DNA from: Anticarsia gemmatalis
Taxonomy: Eukaryota > Arthropoda > Insecta > Lepidoptera > Erebidae
DNA length: 64,000 nt
Assembly: GCF_050436995.1 (NCBI RefSeq)
Contig: NC_134753.1
Coordinates: 62,001-126,000 of the forward strand
Direction of reading: 5' to 3'
Part shown: positions 25,332 through 39,680 of the stretch, in pieces
Layout of the letters: each line of letters begins with the position of its first letter
Numbering within the stretch: the stretch's first letter is position 1
Translations under genes and position numbers: made by a program
The notes under the pieces: generated by a model
The model's input: only the letters and a program-made list of their open reading frames with translations
Databases searched by the model: none
Told to the model about the DNA's origin: nothing

Positions 25332-26288
25332 CTGAAACAACACCACTCATTAGTCACCGCACTCCTCACATCGCATACACTGAAGCCTTAACATCTAATA
25401 CCCATCACATCTGACCTGCTCGCCGCGCAATGTTCGTTGAACTTAAAACCATTTTCTTATACGTCATCAATGTTCACATTAAAATGCATAAACTAGATCT
25501 AAATAAAATAAAGTGTAGAGTTCACGCGGTGTGTGAAGCCCCGTTGTTGGTCATAGTGACACTGACGCTCAGTGTGGAGACACTGCGAGGAGAGCCGGGG
25601 TGTCGTTACAATTATAATATAGCACGTGTATTGACGTATCGAGGTGACGGTGTGAGTCCGTGTGACGCCCACGCGCCAACGGTCGCGATGTCCAGCGCTG
25701 GGACAATGGTGCAGCTGCTGCATTGTGCGCCACGCTTTGTGCACTGACCGGTGACCGGTGCCCGGCGAGCGGCGAGCGATGCCAAATATCGCCATTATTC
25801 GCCATCACGGTGATTGAGGACACGTGGGCGGCACCACTAGTAGCGCACCACCACTCCGTATCGTCGACAACAAAAACCCATCAATCGATCAACATTGTCC
25901 ATACATTGTAGCATACAATCCCCTAGCAATAATAAGTAATTGTGACCTTTTATCGTTCGTACAATTCGCGTGATTTACTTATCGCACTATTTATGTGAGG
26001 ACAGTGACATTGAAAATGAATGAGAGTTCAATGATTTTTGTTGTTAACCGTACGTAATAGTTAGAGATAATAGGCCGCGTACACACAAATTGTATCTGGT
26101 AATATGAATCTAAATTGTGGGGTCAACAGTGTGACTACCGTACACTCGGGACGGTGAGCACTATTACCGAAATAATCGACAGCTGAGCGCTGGACGCGGA
26201 TCTTAAACAAAACACGTACCATTGCGAAACATTACACAATTAGGTGTAGAAATAAACTAGCCGAGATTATGGGGTTTTTGAGATACGA

Positions 26289-26576
26289 TTGTTATTAGCA
26301 TCTGCCCACGACTTCGCCTGTTTGGAAACATTTTCCTTTACATTTGCGAGATATTTACCGAATAGTGTAACTACACTATTATGGACGAACCCGTTCATTA
26401 GATACCGCAATCGAGCAACTAACATTACATTATTGTTACATACACAAACTTCTAAATGTATTGAAAACGAAACGTTGTCAGGTGCACAGTTAGAAACGTC
26501 TAGTTATAAACATGTAGAGTCGGTTAAAATCGATAACGCAGTGGACTCTAGTTCGGACATAAATAAGTGGCACTAG
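26289..26576 (+). CDS. Doubtful plus-strand ORF of 95 codons
   Basis: The C-terminal half has a natural-looking, mixed composition (SKCIENETLSGAQLETSS and onward), but the first half is hydrophobic and odd. No splice sites, signal peptide or known domain are evident. Listed for completeness; probably non-coding. Confidence 0.12.
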   Translation: MLLASAHDFACLETFSFTFARYLPNSVTTLLWTNPFIRYRNRATNITLLLHTQTSKCIENETLSGAQLETSSYKHVESVKIDNAVDSSSDINKWH

Positions 26577-27064
26577 ACGTAGAGTCGCGAGGGAGACTCT
26601 GAGGCCGTCACCCTCCGACGCGAACTCTTAAAAGCTCTACAATGACATACCTACGGAGTACAGATAGCGCTCTACATTAATACGTAGTGCGGAGGCTTTA
26701 TTTGAAAAACGATTCCCATTCCACCCCCCGACCTATCACTAACTACATTTATTTAAGTAGACAATAGACATTGTTGTAAAAAGACGATTTCATATTATTT
26801 ACTCAATTTCATACTATTTTTTAAAAACTACGATTTCTTTCCCGTTTGAGAAAAAAAAATGTTAAAAATAACATAAGCTATAAAAACTTTAGAATTGTTA
26901 TATTGTCAACTATAATAATTGCACTATCTTCTCATGTTTTAAGCAACAAATACAGCTGAAATACAGTTTCCGGAAGTTAACTAGTGAAATAGAGCTAGTA
27001 TTAGTACACACAGTGTGTAGTGTGTGTTGTACTCGTGTGCTGGTGGATAATCCTCCGCGCGAGT

Positions 27065-27140
27065 TACGAGCCCCGCGGGATCGAACCGGCGATCTATCAG
27101 TAGCCGACCTCACTTAATGCACCGCGCTACATTCTGATAC
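27065..27140 (-). mobile_element. tRNA-like relic, probably part of another SINE
   Basis: On the minus strand TAGCGCGGTGCATTAAGTG resembles an A-box/D-arm and CCGGTTCGATCCCG (plus 27074-27087) is a good B-box/T-arm. Spacing is close to that of a tRNA, but the acceptor stem does not close convincingly, so a functional tRNA is unlikely. The head differs from the two SINE copies above. Confidence 0.4.
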
Positions 27141-27971
27141 ACATCCCGTTATAAGTGTTTACACTGTTAACTTATAAAAGTCGACTATCACACCTGACAT
27201 AGTTCCTGTTTTGTACAAACTTATGAAACAGATACACTATTCTGAACATAATCGACATATTATATCTGGTGACCACCACACGTTTGAATATTTACACTGC
27301 TATTACAGAATTATAGCGGCAACAGCAGTTAACAATGCTCACTGAAAACATTTACATCAAAGTATTCAAGATGAATGATAACCGAGCGCATTTGAATCAA
27401 GGGAGTGTTGAACGTTGCCGCTAGATGTATATATTCTTGTCCATTATCATGAAGGGGTGAATTTGTTAATTGATTTGAAAACTGAATGTAATATGTATGA
27501 TGTAGATATATCAACAATATGAAGTGACAACGAGTAGTGTTGTGTCTTGGGGACGTAATTACGTGGTAATTGCGCTGCGTGCGACTGTGCCGAGCGGAGC
27601 CGGGCGGCGCGGGGAGGCGAGCGCGGTGATAGCGATCACTGCGCACGCGCATCACACACACCAACAACACCACCTACTACACGTTATCATGGAGCATCTA
27701 GCTCGAAGCTTACTCAACTTTACGTTTCAGCTACTATATTTGAATGCATGTGAGTAATGTTTGTCTTAAATACTGTCACATAAACTTGTCCGCGCTGACC
27801 CCGCTCGTGACTCGTGTTATTTGGAATATAAAGAGTGAATCGAAGTGAATCGAATCGAGCATAGGACGCGACCGACATACTAACTCCCCCGCGCATCTAC
27901 TTGTACCGAATATTAGCAGAACAAATGTTTTCAACATGTATGAGGTGCGGGGGGCGTGCGCTCGTGCGCGA

Positions 27972-28018
27972 GCACACACACACACACACACACACACGCG
28001 GGGGGGGGGGGGAGGGGG
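27972..28018. repeat. (CA)n followed by a G-run
   Basis: About twelve CA units, then 13 G, A, and 5 G. Confidence 0.9.
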
Positions 28019-28079
28019 CACGTGATCAAAGGACATCCTCACAACATACTACTAACTGTAAAACTTAATCAAATCAACC

Positions 28080-28640
28080 GTCGGTTTAAAGTAACGTGAC
28101 CTCCAGTAAGCACCGGCCGGTAGCAGCACAGAGCGGTGGCCGCTACGTCACACCGGATCGATATCTTGTGCAGAAATTCGTGGGTTTTTGTGCGTCGACA
28201 CGAAACACGCCGTTTTCCTCTCCCGGAGATTTAAAAGATAGGATCGCATTAACGCGCGATACCGTCCGGCGGCGGCGGTGGCCGGTGGTGGCCGGTGGCG
28301 GCCGGACCGCGCCGCCGGTGTGCGGGCGACGGACGGGACGGCTTCTATTTAAAACGGGGGTCGGCATCGCTCACGGGACGCGCAGTAAATCGCGCGCGTG
28401 AATTACCGGCCGGAGCCGCGCCGGCCCTCCCCGGGGACCGAACCCCGCTACTCCATAAATCGTCCCCATTTGGCTAACCCGCGAATCAAAGAAAGGTAAT
28501 TCACAATGTTTAAATCCAATTTGAAAGAAGCGAGGGCGGCGCCGACCCCGGCCTTTCAATATTATTGTAATGTAACGGCCTGTTAATACACCGCACCAGA
28601 TATTCAAAGAAATAACCTCCTGCAAAGTGTAGGGGCTCTC
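28080..28640. promoter_or_regulatory. GC-rich block with embedded AT words, candidate conserved non-coding element
   Basis: High-complexity, non-repetitive sequence (gatttaaaagataggatcgc; ccataaatcgtccccatttg) sitting between a CA/G simple repeat and AT-rich intron. Open frames on both strands lack coding hallmarks. Texture is like a deeply conserved enhancer, but only alignment can tell. Confidence 0.3.
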
Positions 28641-31600
28641 CTCTCTCCTCTCACCTCGATCCTTCACTTACAATATCATTATAAAACAATTTAGTGTCGC
28701 GAACACTTGACACGCGCGCTGCTCGCCGCGATACATTGCATTGCTTCAACACAATATGTTATATGTTAGTGTTGTTTTTTATAAACTTGTAGTACAGTTT
28801 GCATCGTATCCGGAACTAACTATTAATTTAGGAAGATAATAAATAATAAAAATGATCTACCGTAGTAAAATGTTATAATTGATATGTTTAATTATCGTTT
28901 TATGACAAGATAAAGATTACGTATACAGTATTAACGTTAATGAGACGCAAAACGTATGGTGGCAGACACGAAACACGCAGGTATGCTAAACAATGGGCAA
29001 TATCATTACGAAATTAGTACATAACAGTCGTAAATATGTAATTGTCGCTGTCAAATATGTGTTCCCAGAGTAATGCGTCATTATAAATGTAAATGTCGCT
29101 AATTAGAAGCGACGCGGCGACGGTGTGCGGACAGCGACGTTTAAACAGAATAATGCAATCACATTAGAATGCAAACATTAGTTCATGTATGAGGCGCGTT
29201 TCACCCACAGTGCTGCCGCCCGTCGCGGTGATGAGAGACTATAGATAATACATTATATACTATAGATGAACACAATATGGATCCAACCGAAAACCACAGC
29301 AGTTTAGAGAATTAAAGTGTTTATGAGAATCATTTTTCAGTTGCGATTTGTAAAACATTGAACGTTAACCAAATGTTCCGTTTTGGTATAAACAAAGCAA
29401 ATTATTTTACAGAATTGTTTTCGTGGTGCAGCGGTATATAGATGAGGCAGCTAATAGTTAAACATATATTTGTCTGAAAGTATGTATGTGCGTGGATGTA
29501 GCGCGGGAACAGTGCGGGCGGACACGCGACGCGCGCCTACTGCGGTCATCAGCGAACGACTTACTTCAGAGAATAACTAAATATCTTCACGCGTCTGTTT
29601 CACCGCCGGTGATAGTGATCGATGCCAATATACTGATAATGTGCACATTTGAATGTGCTTCACTGAACAGACAGACATCACCGCGTCTCACTGTCATCTA
29701 CTAACACACACCACTGCTGTTACTATTATAACAGAGTGTTAATAATGATCTCGTTACGGATATTTATTCATAAATGTATAAATACTAACGTGCTCAGGCA
29801 TGATTAATACTCGTTGTTGAATTAAATTAGAATTAGTCGGCTTCAATAACTTTCACGTCATATTAAAGAAAGTATATTATCCTAATTACGATAATTTATT
29901 GTTTAATGGTATCATTTATTTTAAAAACTCTGGTTTATTTGAAACACGTGCATCCGTTTGAATATAATGACAGGTCCACTACCCGATGTCGACTGAGAGT
30001 GACTCTCAAATGAGTTAAAATTCCTGGAGTGGCCGCATGGTGGCGCTGATAAGCAATTTTCCGTGTGAGCACGTCACCTCGCACAACACTGACACACCCT
30101 CCAGCCCTCGAGCCGGCACTCGATGCTTGAACCTTTTACTGGCAGTAACATGCACCGCCAGTCTCAACTACATATTATTCTGCTTCACTTATTATTGGAC
30201 GCAGGGAAATGCGAGCGTGAGATTGAAAATTATTGAGCTCGAAACGTTACAAGTTTAAGTCAACTTTGCACCCTCCTTGACCGATAGTTACCAGTAATAA
30301 ACATCACGACAAAATGCGAATGTCAGGTAGGATTCAGACATTAATGTATGAATTGGAAGTTATAATACTGCTCACGTACCTAGATGTTGAACAGTAATGT
30401 CAATTGGTTCACTCAACGTTTGCGTACGGGGCGTATGGAAATATATGATATTACAGCAACATAACAAAAGCTATTATTATCAGAGTTTAATAAGTAGAGG
30501 GCGTCACCTGTTATCTGAAGCAGACATGTAGAGCAGTGAGTGCGAGCAGAGTGAGTGATGTTATGAAAGGGTTGTGTCGCGGGTGTGTGGTGAGAGTGTC
30601 GAGAGTGGCGTGAGCGCTAGCATTGACAGTGAGCTCGTTAATCGATCGGGGAACAATCAGCGAGTGCGGCTGATGAATGGAGGCTGTGTGACGTCACGCG
30701 TCGATCTGTCAACAACAACACGCATCTGTATCGGTACGCACCGGCGGCTAGTAAGTACTGCGGGGTCAATGACCGCCCGACGTTAATTGCGTAGCGTCCC
30801 CCCCTCGCCGCCGCAGCCCTCGACCACCCCGCGGGCCGGCGGCGCGCCTCCCCCGGGGTGACGTCGCACTGCCAACATTTGGCCCACATTGGGCGCCAAC
30901 ATTCGGCCTACATTTGGCGATCGATCGGTTGTGTCGAGGGCCACAAGTTCACACACGTGTTGTGTGACCCACACGTCGCGTCAGCTGTCCACACCACACA
31001 CACATACGCACACACACATATTAACTATTTGTGTAACCAAACAATATTCAGGGAAAACCTTGCTAACTGCTCTCCTCCATAGCCCAAAAGGAGTGCTGAC
31101 CTCGAGGATCATGAGGTTAGTTTCCCAGAAACTAACAGGATTCTACGAATCAAAAAAATCTTTCAAATAGCTCGGAACTTGAACAGACTTGGATTGTCAG
31201 CAAATGTTAATAAGCTCAACAAATATAACATGGGAACTAACATATTACCATAGATACAACTGAATTGATATATTGCGCTATGCTGTTCTGAAAATTATTA
31301 CAAAAAATATATTTGACAATTATACCTACATCCCTTAAATATTTATAAATATAATTAGAAAGCAAAAAAGATAAAGAAAGCTTTCCATACAAGTTTCAAA
31401 GTCAATTTCATAGAAACTTCGGCTTAGCTGTGATAAGATAAAAAGAATTTTACTAAAAATAATTTCTTTAAAATAAGAAGTAATTGATGATATTGGGCAT
31501 AAAAATGTAAAATATATGTTTGAGTTAATTTGATGGAGTTATAGCGAGTAGGGTCGAGGGCAAACAGCCGCTTTCATTAATATGTAAAGTGCGCGCCGAG

Positions 31601-34600
31601 CTGACGGAAACTGAACATAACTCTCTACTGCTTGTGATTCCACCGATGCGCCGCCATCACCGCCATCACCGCCTTATCTCTACAGGCTCTACCTAGAGTT
31701 ACGACACGAAAGCGCCACTCGACACATAATTATACCATGCATGCAATTTGTTAGTATTTATAATGTAATAAAACAATAATCAGGCGCCGCAGACAATTGA
31801 GTGCGTATTTCAGTGGAATAGCCGCGCGGGTGCGGTGCGTGTGCGGCGCGGGTGTGGTGCGGGTGCGGGTGAGGGCGCGCGTGACGCTACATTAAGTCGG
31901 TGTCGCTCCGCCGCGCACACTTAACGAACGACAACATGCCTAATTACATTACGTCGCAAACTGTACGCCCGTCTTGAACATTATCACTACCAAGTAGCTG
32001 TGCACCTCTGTCTCCGACCAGCTGCTCTCACTCACTGACATCATCGAACATCGGAGATTAACTATTCACTACCTCAATACGACTACACTATCTTTAAAAT
32101 AAACGCACTCGTAGCCACCAAACGTTTTGTAATTACCGTCACGTGACCGAGCGCGCTTAAAACGAAAGACATCAACGAGATTTGCTTTAATTAATTTAAA
32201 TTTTATTAGATTCATGCATAAAGTACTATACTTTTTATATGACCGCGGGCTATTTTAACGTGAATTGTTACTTGTAAAACTATGTGCGATGGATTTTTAC
32301 CTGTTTTATTTAAATTAGTCTGTTGTCTGAACTTCTGTATGAATTTGCATAAAATACAGTAAATGATAATATTTGCGGTGGCGAAGGAACTCATTACAAA
32401 TAAATAATTTAATTATAATATTACTTATAGCGAAGTGAGCGTGTTGCTAAACTGTACCGCGGGTAGAGTCTTGTGTTGGAACACTCAACACAATTAATGA
32501 TGGCAAGTCGACGAGTTGTTAACTGAGTGTTATAATTATTTTAACTATTACTGAAACACGTTGGCTCTATGTCAATGTAATTTGGTTTTAAATTGGTGTA
32601 GAGTTGTATAACGTTCATAATTACTAGACAAATCCCTTGTTAATTATAATGATTGTGTTGTACAAACTTAACAAATATTGTAATCACGGAAACAATTACA
32701 CACATAACCCGAAACGACTATTTCATAATGTTACTTTTATTGCGGGACTCAAACATCATGGTTTAGTGCATAGTGTTGGATCGAGTGCATAGTGTATTTT
32801 AAATGTGCACGTTCTTAATTACACTAACAATATAATAGTGATGTCGTAAAAGAATATTTTTAATATTATTTATAATTGGCGAGGAGTGAGTGGCGCCGCG
32901 TGCGCACCGCAATTATGCAAATATCAGTGTGCCCTGTACTGCGGCGTCGCCCGCGTGTCACTACTAAATATGTATCGATAACACTCTGACATCGTTATAA
33001 TGTAATTGCGAACGAATTATTATCAGACGTGTGAGCATGTGAGCATGCGCGCTGATTTATCATACAGATAACATATGAATCTAATCGACTGCATCCTTCA
33101 GGGGACAGGTGCGTTGTGTTCGTGTATGATCGCTTGTGTGAATATTATACCAGCATAATTGTAGGGAGAGTTTGCAAACTATACAAGCCTAATTATAGTT
33201 ATTATTATAGCCTGTACTTAAATGCATTTCTAACTGTCGTATAGCTATAAAGAGCGCTTAACAAGTGCGATAAGTTTATTCAGTGGTTAGTTCACTTGCG
33301 CATGCGCACTCATATACGCCTGTTCTTGTATATTAATATAATTGCTAACAATAAACAAAAACATATTTTATTATTAAATTGAGTTGGAGGTTGCGCGGTG
33401 CATTCGTATGCGGGCAGGCATTTGGAAACATTATGACTTATACCTATGAACATAATGAACACCATTTTTATTGTTTTTCTAGTGTATATTATCGTATATG
33501 TATGTAGCAACGACTCTACTGATCCCATCAATGCAAGCGATTAACATTTAAATTATGCAGACATTGAACTTTCTCCAGTTTTTGTAGAGCCGCAAACACC
33601 GGGTGTATGTGTAGTGTGTGTGTGGTGTGTGGTGTGTGTGTAGTGTAGAGTCGCAAAGGTTACGGGACAGTGTTAATACACTGTGCACGATGTGATGACA
33701 CGTCACGCAGCCTGACTCCGGCGAGGGTAGAGTCGCGGTAGAGTCGCGTAATAATAGCGCGATTGTAATGTATCCGGCGCTCTACACTTGATAGTTTAAC
33801 TGTAAACAATACTAACGGAGGTGCTTCATTATTTGCACAAGTTACACGCGCGCGGTACACTCAATCATTACGTTCTTTATATTTATATATGAAATACTGA
33901 CCGCCAGCATTTATTACAAATACAAACGTAATTGTGTTTGTATCTTGCGTCCGTCACTAACATACTGCACTAAACTTGATGCAGCTGTAAATTATATGCT
34001 ACAATAAAAATATGAATTTAAATAAAACAATAAGTAAAACTTAATTTGTAAAATGTTGATATTCTAAAAACCTGTGACTCAGGTGACAATGAAGACTAAT
34101 AAAAAACGGCTAATCAAATAAATTGTAATCCAACTTACTTGCCATTTATAAGTATATTATTTTGTCTATGTTCGTTAGCGTTGTTCTAGTAAGTTGTGAA
34201 TGTCATCGAGTTATTTATGTGTATGTGTGTATTGTTTCAGCGTGCGAATATAATGACTTTATTTTTGAGATCGCGGTCATCTCATAACGATGCATAATGT
34301 ATTATACACTCTACAGATTGATTCATTAGTTTTAAATATATCTACAGACAATAGCATCGCGGGGCTTACTACTAATTACAAAATACTAAAAACAAGATAT
34401 AATTCTGTTTGTTCGATCTTGTACTTTTAACTTCGGACTCTATCATCCTATACAAGTGTTCGTTCGGATAGCTAATTATTTATTCACAGAAAATTAATAA
34501 CTGTAACATGTAAAACAGATGTAGAGTTCGTGAAAGTGGAGGTCTGCGTGTGGTATGGTGGCATGGTAGAGCGTGGTGTAGCGTGGTAGAGCGAGGTAGA

Positions 34601-37175
34601 GTTAATGGCAGGATGTGACGCGGTGGTCAGCGGCACGCATGTTTGGACACAGCCTCTTATCACGCGTCATGTACTAGTAATAGTAGGCTCTATTAGATAA
34701 TCAAATTACCTTCGTAACTCTATGATGAAATAGCCGGTGCAGTACCATATCGGTTGTAAAATACGCCTTACAATGTCTAAGAGACGGGTGCTATGTTTTT
34801 TACTTTTGCTTGAAAACAATTTTATTAAATATAAACTAAATTGGTGAATAATATAACAAATAATAATTAGAAATATGAGAGAAGTGAAACAAAACATAAT
34901 TGCTTGAGGAATGGTCCGATTGCAAAATTTGTAGAGATAGTAGCCATGAAAATTACATAGTTCATTAAATTTATTTGTCGAACTGTTAGAAAATTAAACA
35001 GACAAAATGAATACATAAAATTATATTTAATAAGGGAGAAATACAAGCGAGTTAGTAATAAGTATGTCGTACAAACAAAAACACTAATAGCGTGTAACGG
35101 GACCTGCGAGTGTTCGCAACTGTAATAAACATTGAGTATAAGGTCGTATGCAATGGCGGCGTTTTTTCCTCACAGTTGCACCCTCCACCCTATCATGTAG
35201 CTAATTAATTCTCTATCGACAACGCATTCATGTCTACGCTCGACTCTACAACAGTACAACTCTACAGCAGTACGACTCTACCGCTCTACCTACTCCTCAG
35301 GGGATTCCCTTTAGGGTAAAACTTGTTTATTTGACAAGTGCGCAACATCGATACATATTTTGTAATTGAACTTTATTGATTGTTAGAGTCCCTGCTGTTT
35401 GAAGGTGAACTCGACCGCTCTACATTTGGGAAGGGTGGAAAGGGTTTATTGTAGAGACTCTCCACATACAGTCAATATTTTAACAGTACTTATGCGTTTT
35501 CAATAAACAGTAGTAATGCTTTAACTTAGCTATTGAAAATATTGTTTTACACTCTAGAGTTGTTTGTGATATAACAAATATAAAAGTAGTTTTAAGGATA
35601 ATGGTTTATTTTATATTTTGGTAATTATAATAATATATCTGTCTCTATCACTTCATTATATATTTCGAGAACGTGTAGTGAATAATAAAAAGGTAACAAA
35701 TAATCTCAAGCTCTAAATGAGAACATTAAAAATGATGAATTTAGCTAAAATGAGTAATTAGCTGAAGCTGTGCATGGAACCTGTGTCTTGTGAAGCGTTA
35801 GCGTCCGCCGTCGCTAGTTACCACTAATTAGCGGCGTGTGTGAGAGTCGCGTTATTTGTGCCTACCGACTGCGCTCTACGTAGAGCACACACCACCTGCC
35901 ACCTGCCACTCTAACACTTAATTGTTTATATTATAATATTCAGTGTATTGATGATCAACACAACGTCTCGCTCCTTATAATTATATGCCAGCCTCGACCC
36001 GCTACTCCACTATTAAAGAGTCCTGTTATATATCAAACAAATATTGTCATTATGTAAAAATAAATTATGTGGAATAAAAATAAAAATATAAATATGGGAT
36101 AATTTTATATACAGACAAAATAAAAAATACAAAATATGTATGTATATGATAAGCTTTTTTTTGTTATTTATCATGTAAATGTTAATTAAACAAATTGCTA
36201 GTGTCTGTTATAAAAAATAATATTTTCTAGAACACTACAAGAAGGTTATTTGTAATTTAGTAATTTTATTCCCTGGGCCCTTTGAAAAACATAATGTGTT
36301 TTTCTTGAATTAAATTTAATTTAAAATGATTATGTATAAGGCATCACGTCATTATCACAATATTATAAAATGTACACGTTCTAGTGCAATAATGCCGTCG
36401 GCAGTGAACCGCCTAACATTCACTGCTATATTCTAAATGTCACGCATTATCATAAACTGAAAATAATATTATATTATTAGCTAACAAATTGTGCACGGAG
36501 CCGCACATATTGTGTACATTTATTTATTTTAAAGCTATTTTCTTTGGTTTTTAATAATTGCAAAATAAATTAAAAAAAGAGTGTGTCGTATCGGTCGAGC
36601 CGTTCTCGAGTTTTGCGCACAGTAAACCATTTGGCAATTCATGTTTACTTTTAAATATAGATATTTCAGTAAAACGTCCCCAACACACATTATTTAAGTG
36701 CGTTATCTTGATGTTTCAACACAAACACATAAAAGGTTTGATAATGATTTTTATAAAGTACACAGACATGTCGGAGCGTTGCATGAACTGATGAAAATGG
36801 TGAGATAGCAGGATTACCTGCCGCGCTGTACGTTATAATTTATGCGGTATTTGTGTACCCGTCAAATTAATTAAACGTACAAAGGATTAAGATAACAAAA
36901 CAAAACATTAGTGACGTGATAATTGTCTCGGAGATTAAGTATATTTCGTTTTTTGAATAAAATATTTGCGGAATTTTCTCTACGATTTCAAGTAGGGAAC
37001 TCAGTATAATATACATATACAGTTTCGCGATATAGTCACTAAAGTATCTAAACATTTGCTTATTTAAGTTGAATCGCCTATTTTACACGATGCCTCTTGA
37101 AAAACAATACCGGAAAGACATAGGACACACGTTAATTTAAATCTAGCTAATCTACCTTCTATCTATTTTTTTTTC

Positions 37176-37217
37176 TACCGGAGACCCTTGCCTAGCAGTG
37201 TGACATTAGGGGGTTAA
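37176..37217 (-). mobile_element. Degraded fragment of the same repeat, opposite orientation
   Basis: ACCCTTGCCTAGCAGTGTGA is a close relative of CCCTTGCCCAGCAGTGGGAC, the reverse complement of the CCCACTGCTGG repeat. Only about 40 bp is recognisable. Confidence 0.4.
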
Positions 37218-39379
37218 ATTTTTTTTAATTTATTTTTTAGTCTATTAGACATAACCATCGACAAAATTATTTAGGAAAAGATAATAAAAATAAATTATTG
37301 TTCTTAGCTATTTGTCTCATTAAAGTCCGTATAAACTACCCTTTGTAATAATTTCATGGTTGGCTGTTGTAACGCATGTAATGTATGGAGCGTATGCACC
37401 CCTCGCGCACCCCTCGCGCGCCCTCTCATTTAAATGATAACAGTTAACCCCCACGGGGCGATACGAGCACATTACTTAAACGTTTGTGACAAACTTCAAC
37501 GCGGTACAGTCTGTGATGAACACAGGTATGCAGATATGTGGAGTAATTTCAACAAATACCACGTAAGTATATTGATGGGGGAGTTAATGAGGATTTATGA
37601 TGTATTACTGTTTGATGTTGCCGACAGTGTTAGGTGCAAGTCTTTCTAAGTATGCACAGATACTGCTAGTTACACATTAGAGCTGTAACGCGTAACGCTT
37701 ATGTTACGGCGAATGCTTGAATTTACATGTAATAAAAGGTTCTTAATACGCAGTTGTGCAGGAGCCGATCTTTTCTAAAGTCACACGGAGGCATGGCTTT
37801 GTAGTAGTCTTCGCAAAAAAAGATCAATGTTAAACGATTATCTTCAGAGAAATAAAGGTATTTATTGCCCATATTTTATTTTTCTATCAATGGATGTGAA
37901 TCAAACTGAACTCGTTCGTTGTTCTGTTACAAGTAAAAGCTCTAGTGTGTATTTATCTTTACTTAGTTATTGCAAATATGTGAAATGAGCATAAAAGTCA
38001 AGTGTTACCGTGAACGCATACAACTTGTTGTGAACGTATTTAGGGGGGACTTTTTATAATAATTTATAAACATTCAACGAGGTACGAATTAAACTTATAT
38101 TACTGGTAGGTACGTGTATCTACTTTCAAACATCTGTTAGTTAAGCTTTTTAAATAATAAAATTATGATACAAGATGCTATTTTTCCATTTGTATAAATA
38201 ATGGTGTTTGAAGGAAATAGCCTGCGGGCGACTAGACACCCGGCTATGTTTAGCTTCCTAATAATTATAATATAGTAATATGTCAATACCTACCTTAAAT
38301 TATAATAAATTTTACAGTAAATTTGAATAATAAGTATAATATTAGGAAACAAGAAGGATGTTAAATATGGGATGGTCATTAATTCACGTTGCGCGTTGTG
38401 TTGCACACACGGGATACACACGATTTATATAATTTAAACAAAAATAATAATAAATAACATTTAACTGTAACGTTTCATTTTCTTCAGCGATAGTTCAGTT
38501 ATACATCAAGTGTCAGTTATTGCAAACACTCGTTAGTTAATAATGCATAAGTTGGGCAATTATATTATAAAAATATTAGTATAGGAGACTGTGTTGCGTG
38601 GAGGAGAAACCGTTTCCCGACTGTTTAAAATGAAGGTTGTATTGGAGTAGTTTAAATAATATTATGGCAAAACCATAATTCGCAGGATATAAAAAGATTA
38701 AGAAAAAATGTTTACCGTAGTAAATATGGTAAGTAACCAGTATGAAATTAAGGAATTGAAAAATAAACATTTTGTCATAATAAAATAAGTAATAAGTATT
38801 TAAAAATACCGATCTTTGTTATAAGGTAATTGTTAGAGTATGCTCGAAGCAAGGGGTAATAAAGTTTGGAAATAAATTGTTAGTAAGTAAAGTTCTAACT
38901 GAACATTTATTTAACAATTTACCTGGAAATGTAATATGGCCTAGCGGGGCCTGTGCTTGTTTTAGAATGTTGAATTTGAAATAACTGTTTGCAGTACTTC
39001 TTGATATGACATACACACAATTTTTAATCAAGGATAAAATAATGCCACCTTTTGTAATACAACTTTCCCTATTTGTACAATTAATACAAAATAAGTTTTT
39101 CAATTAATGACTGTTATTTTTACTATCATTTCCTCAATCTATAAAAAAAAATTACTTAATTTTTAATTATTACTGTTTCCTTTGTGTTTAGATAAAAATA
39201 TTATCATAACAAAATTAAAGCATGCATCGTGAATCAGAAAAAAATATATAAACAAGATAACTAACGTTTGAAACTGGATATTTACGATACAATTCGCCCA
39301 CAATTTAAGTGAGCAGCTTCCAAAACATAATAATATGATAGTGATAAACAAAACGTATAATATAAACATCCGTACTGAT

Positions 39380-39680
39380 CGATATCGTCTGTAAAGGCGG
39401 CGCGGGGACGATACGCGGACGAGACGACGCGGACCAAAGAGAAACGAAAAAATGTAATCAAAGAACGATTGTTAGAGCGCGGTGTTGTCGGCCGCGTGTA
39501 ATTTGGGCGCAGGAGCAGGTGCGCGCTCGCGTGTAGCTCACCGCCGCCGAGCTCACCGCGCCGTGCCAAAGTTCAGCGCGCTCCCATGCGCCCGCGCCGA
39601 CGTGCGCCGCGGACGGTAGAGTCGGTAGAGTCGGTGGAGCCGCGACGACACCGACACGTATTATTAGGCTCGTAAACAAC
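39380..39680. promoter_or_regulatory. GC-rich patch with tandem GTAGAGTCG
   Basis: CpG-rich block containing two head-to-tail GTAGAGTCG at 39616-39633. Nothing codes with confidence. Confidence 0.25.
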
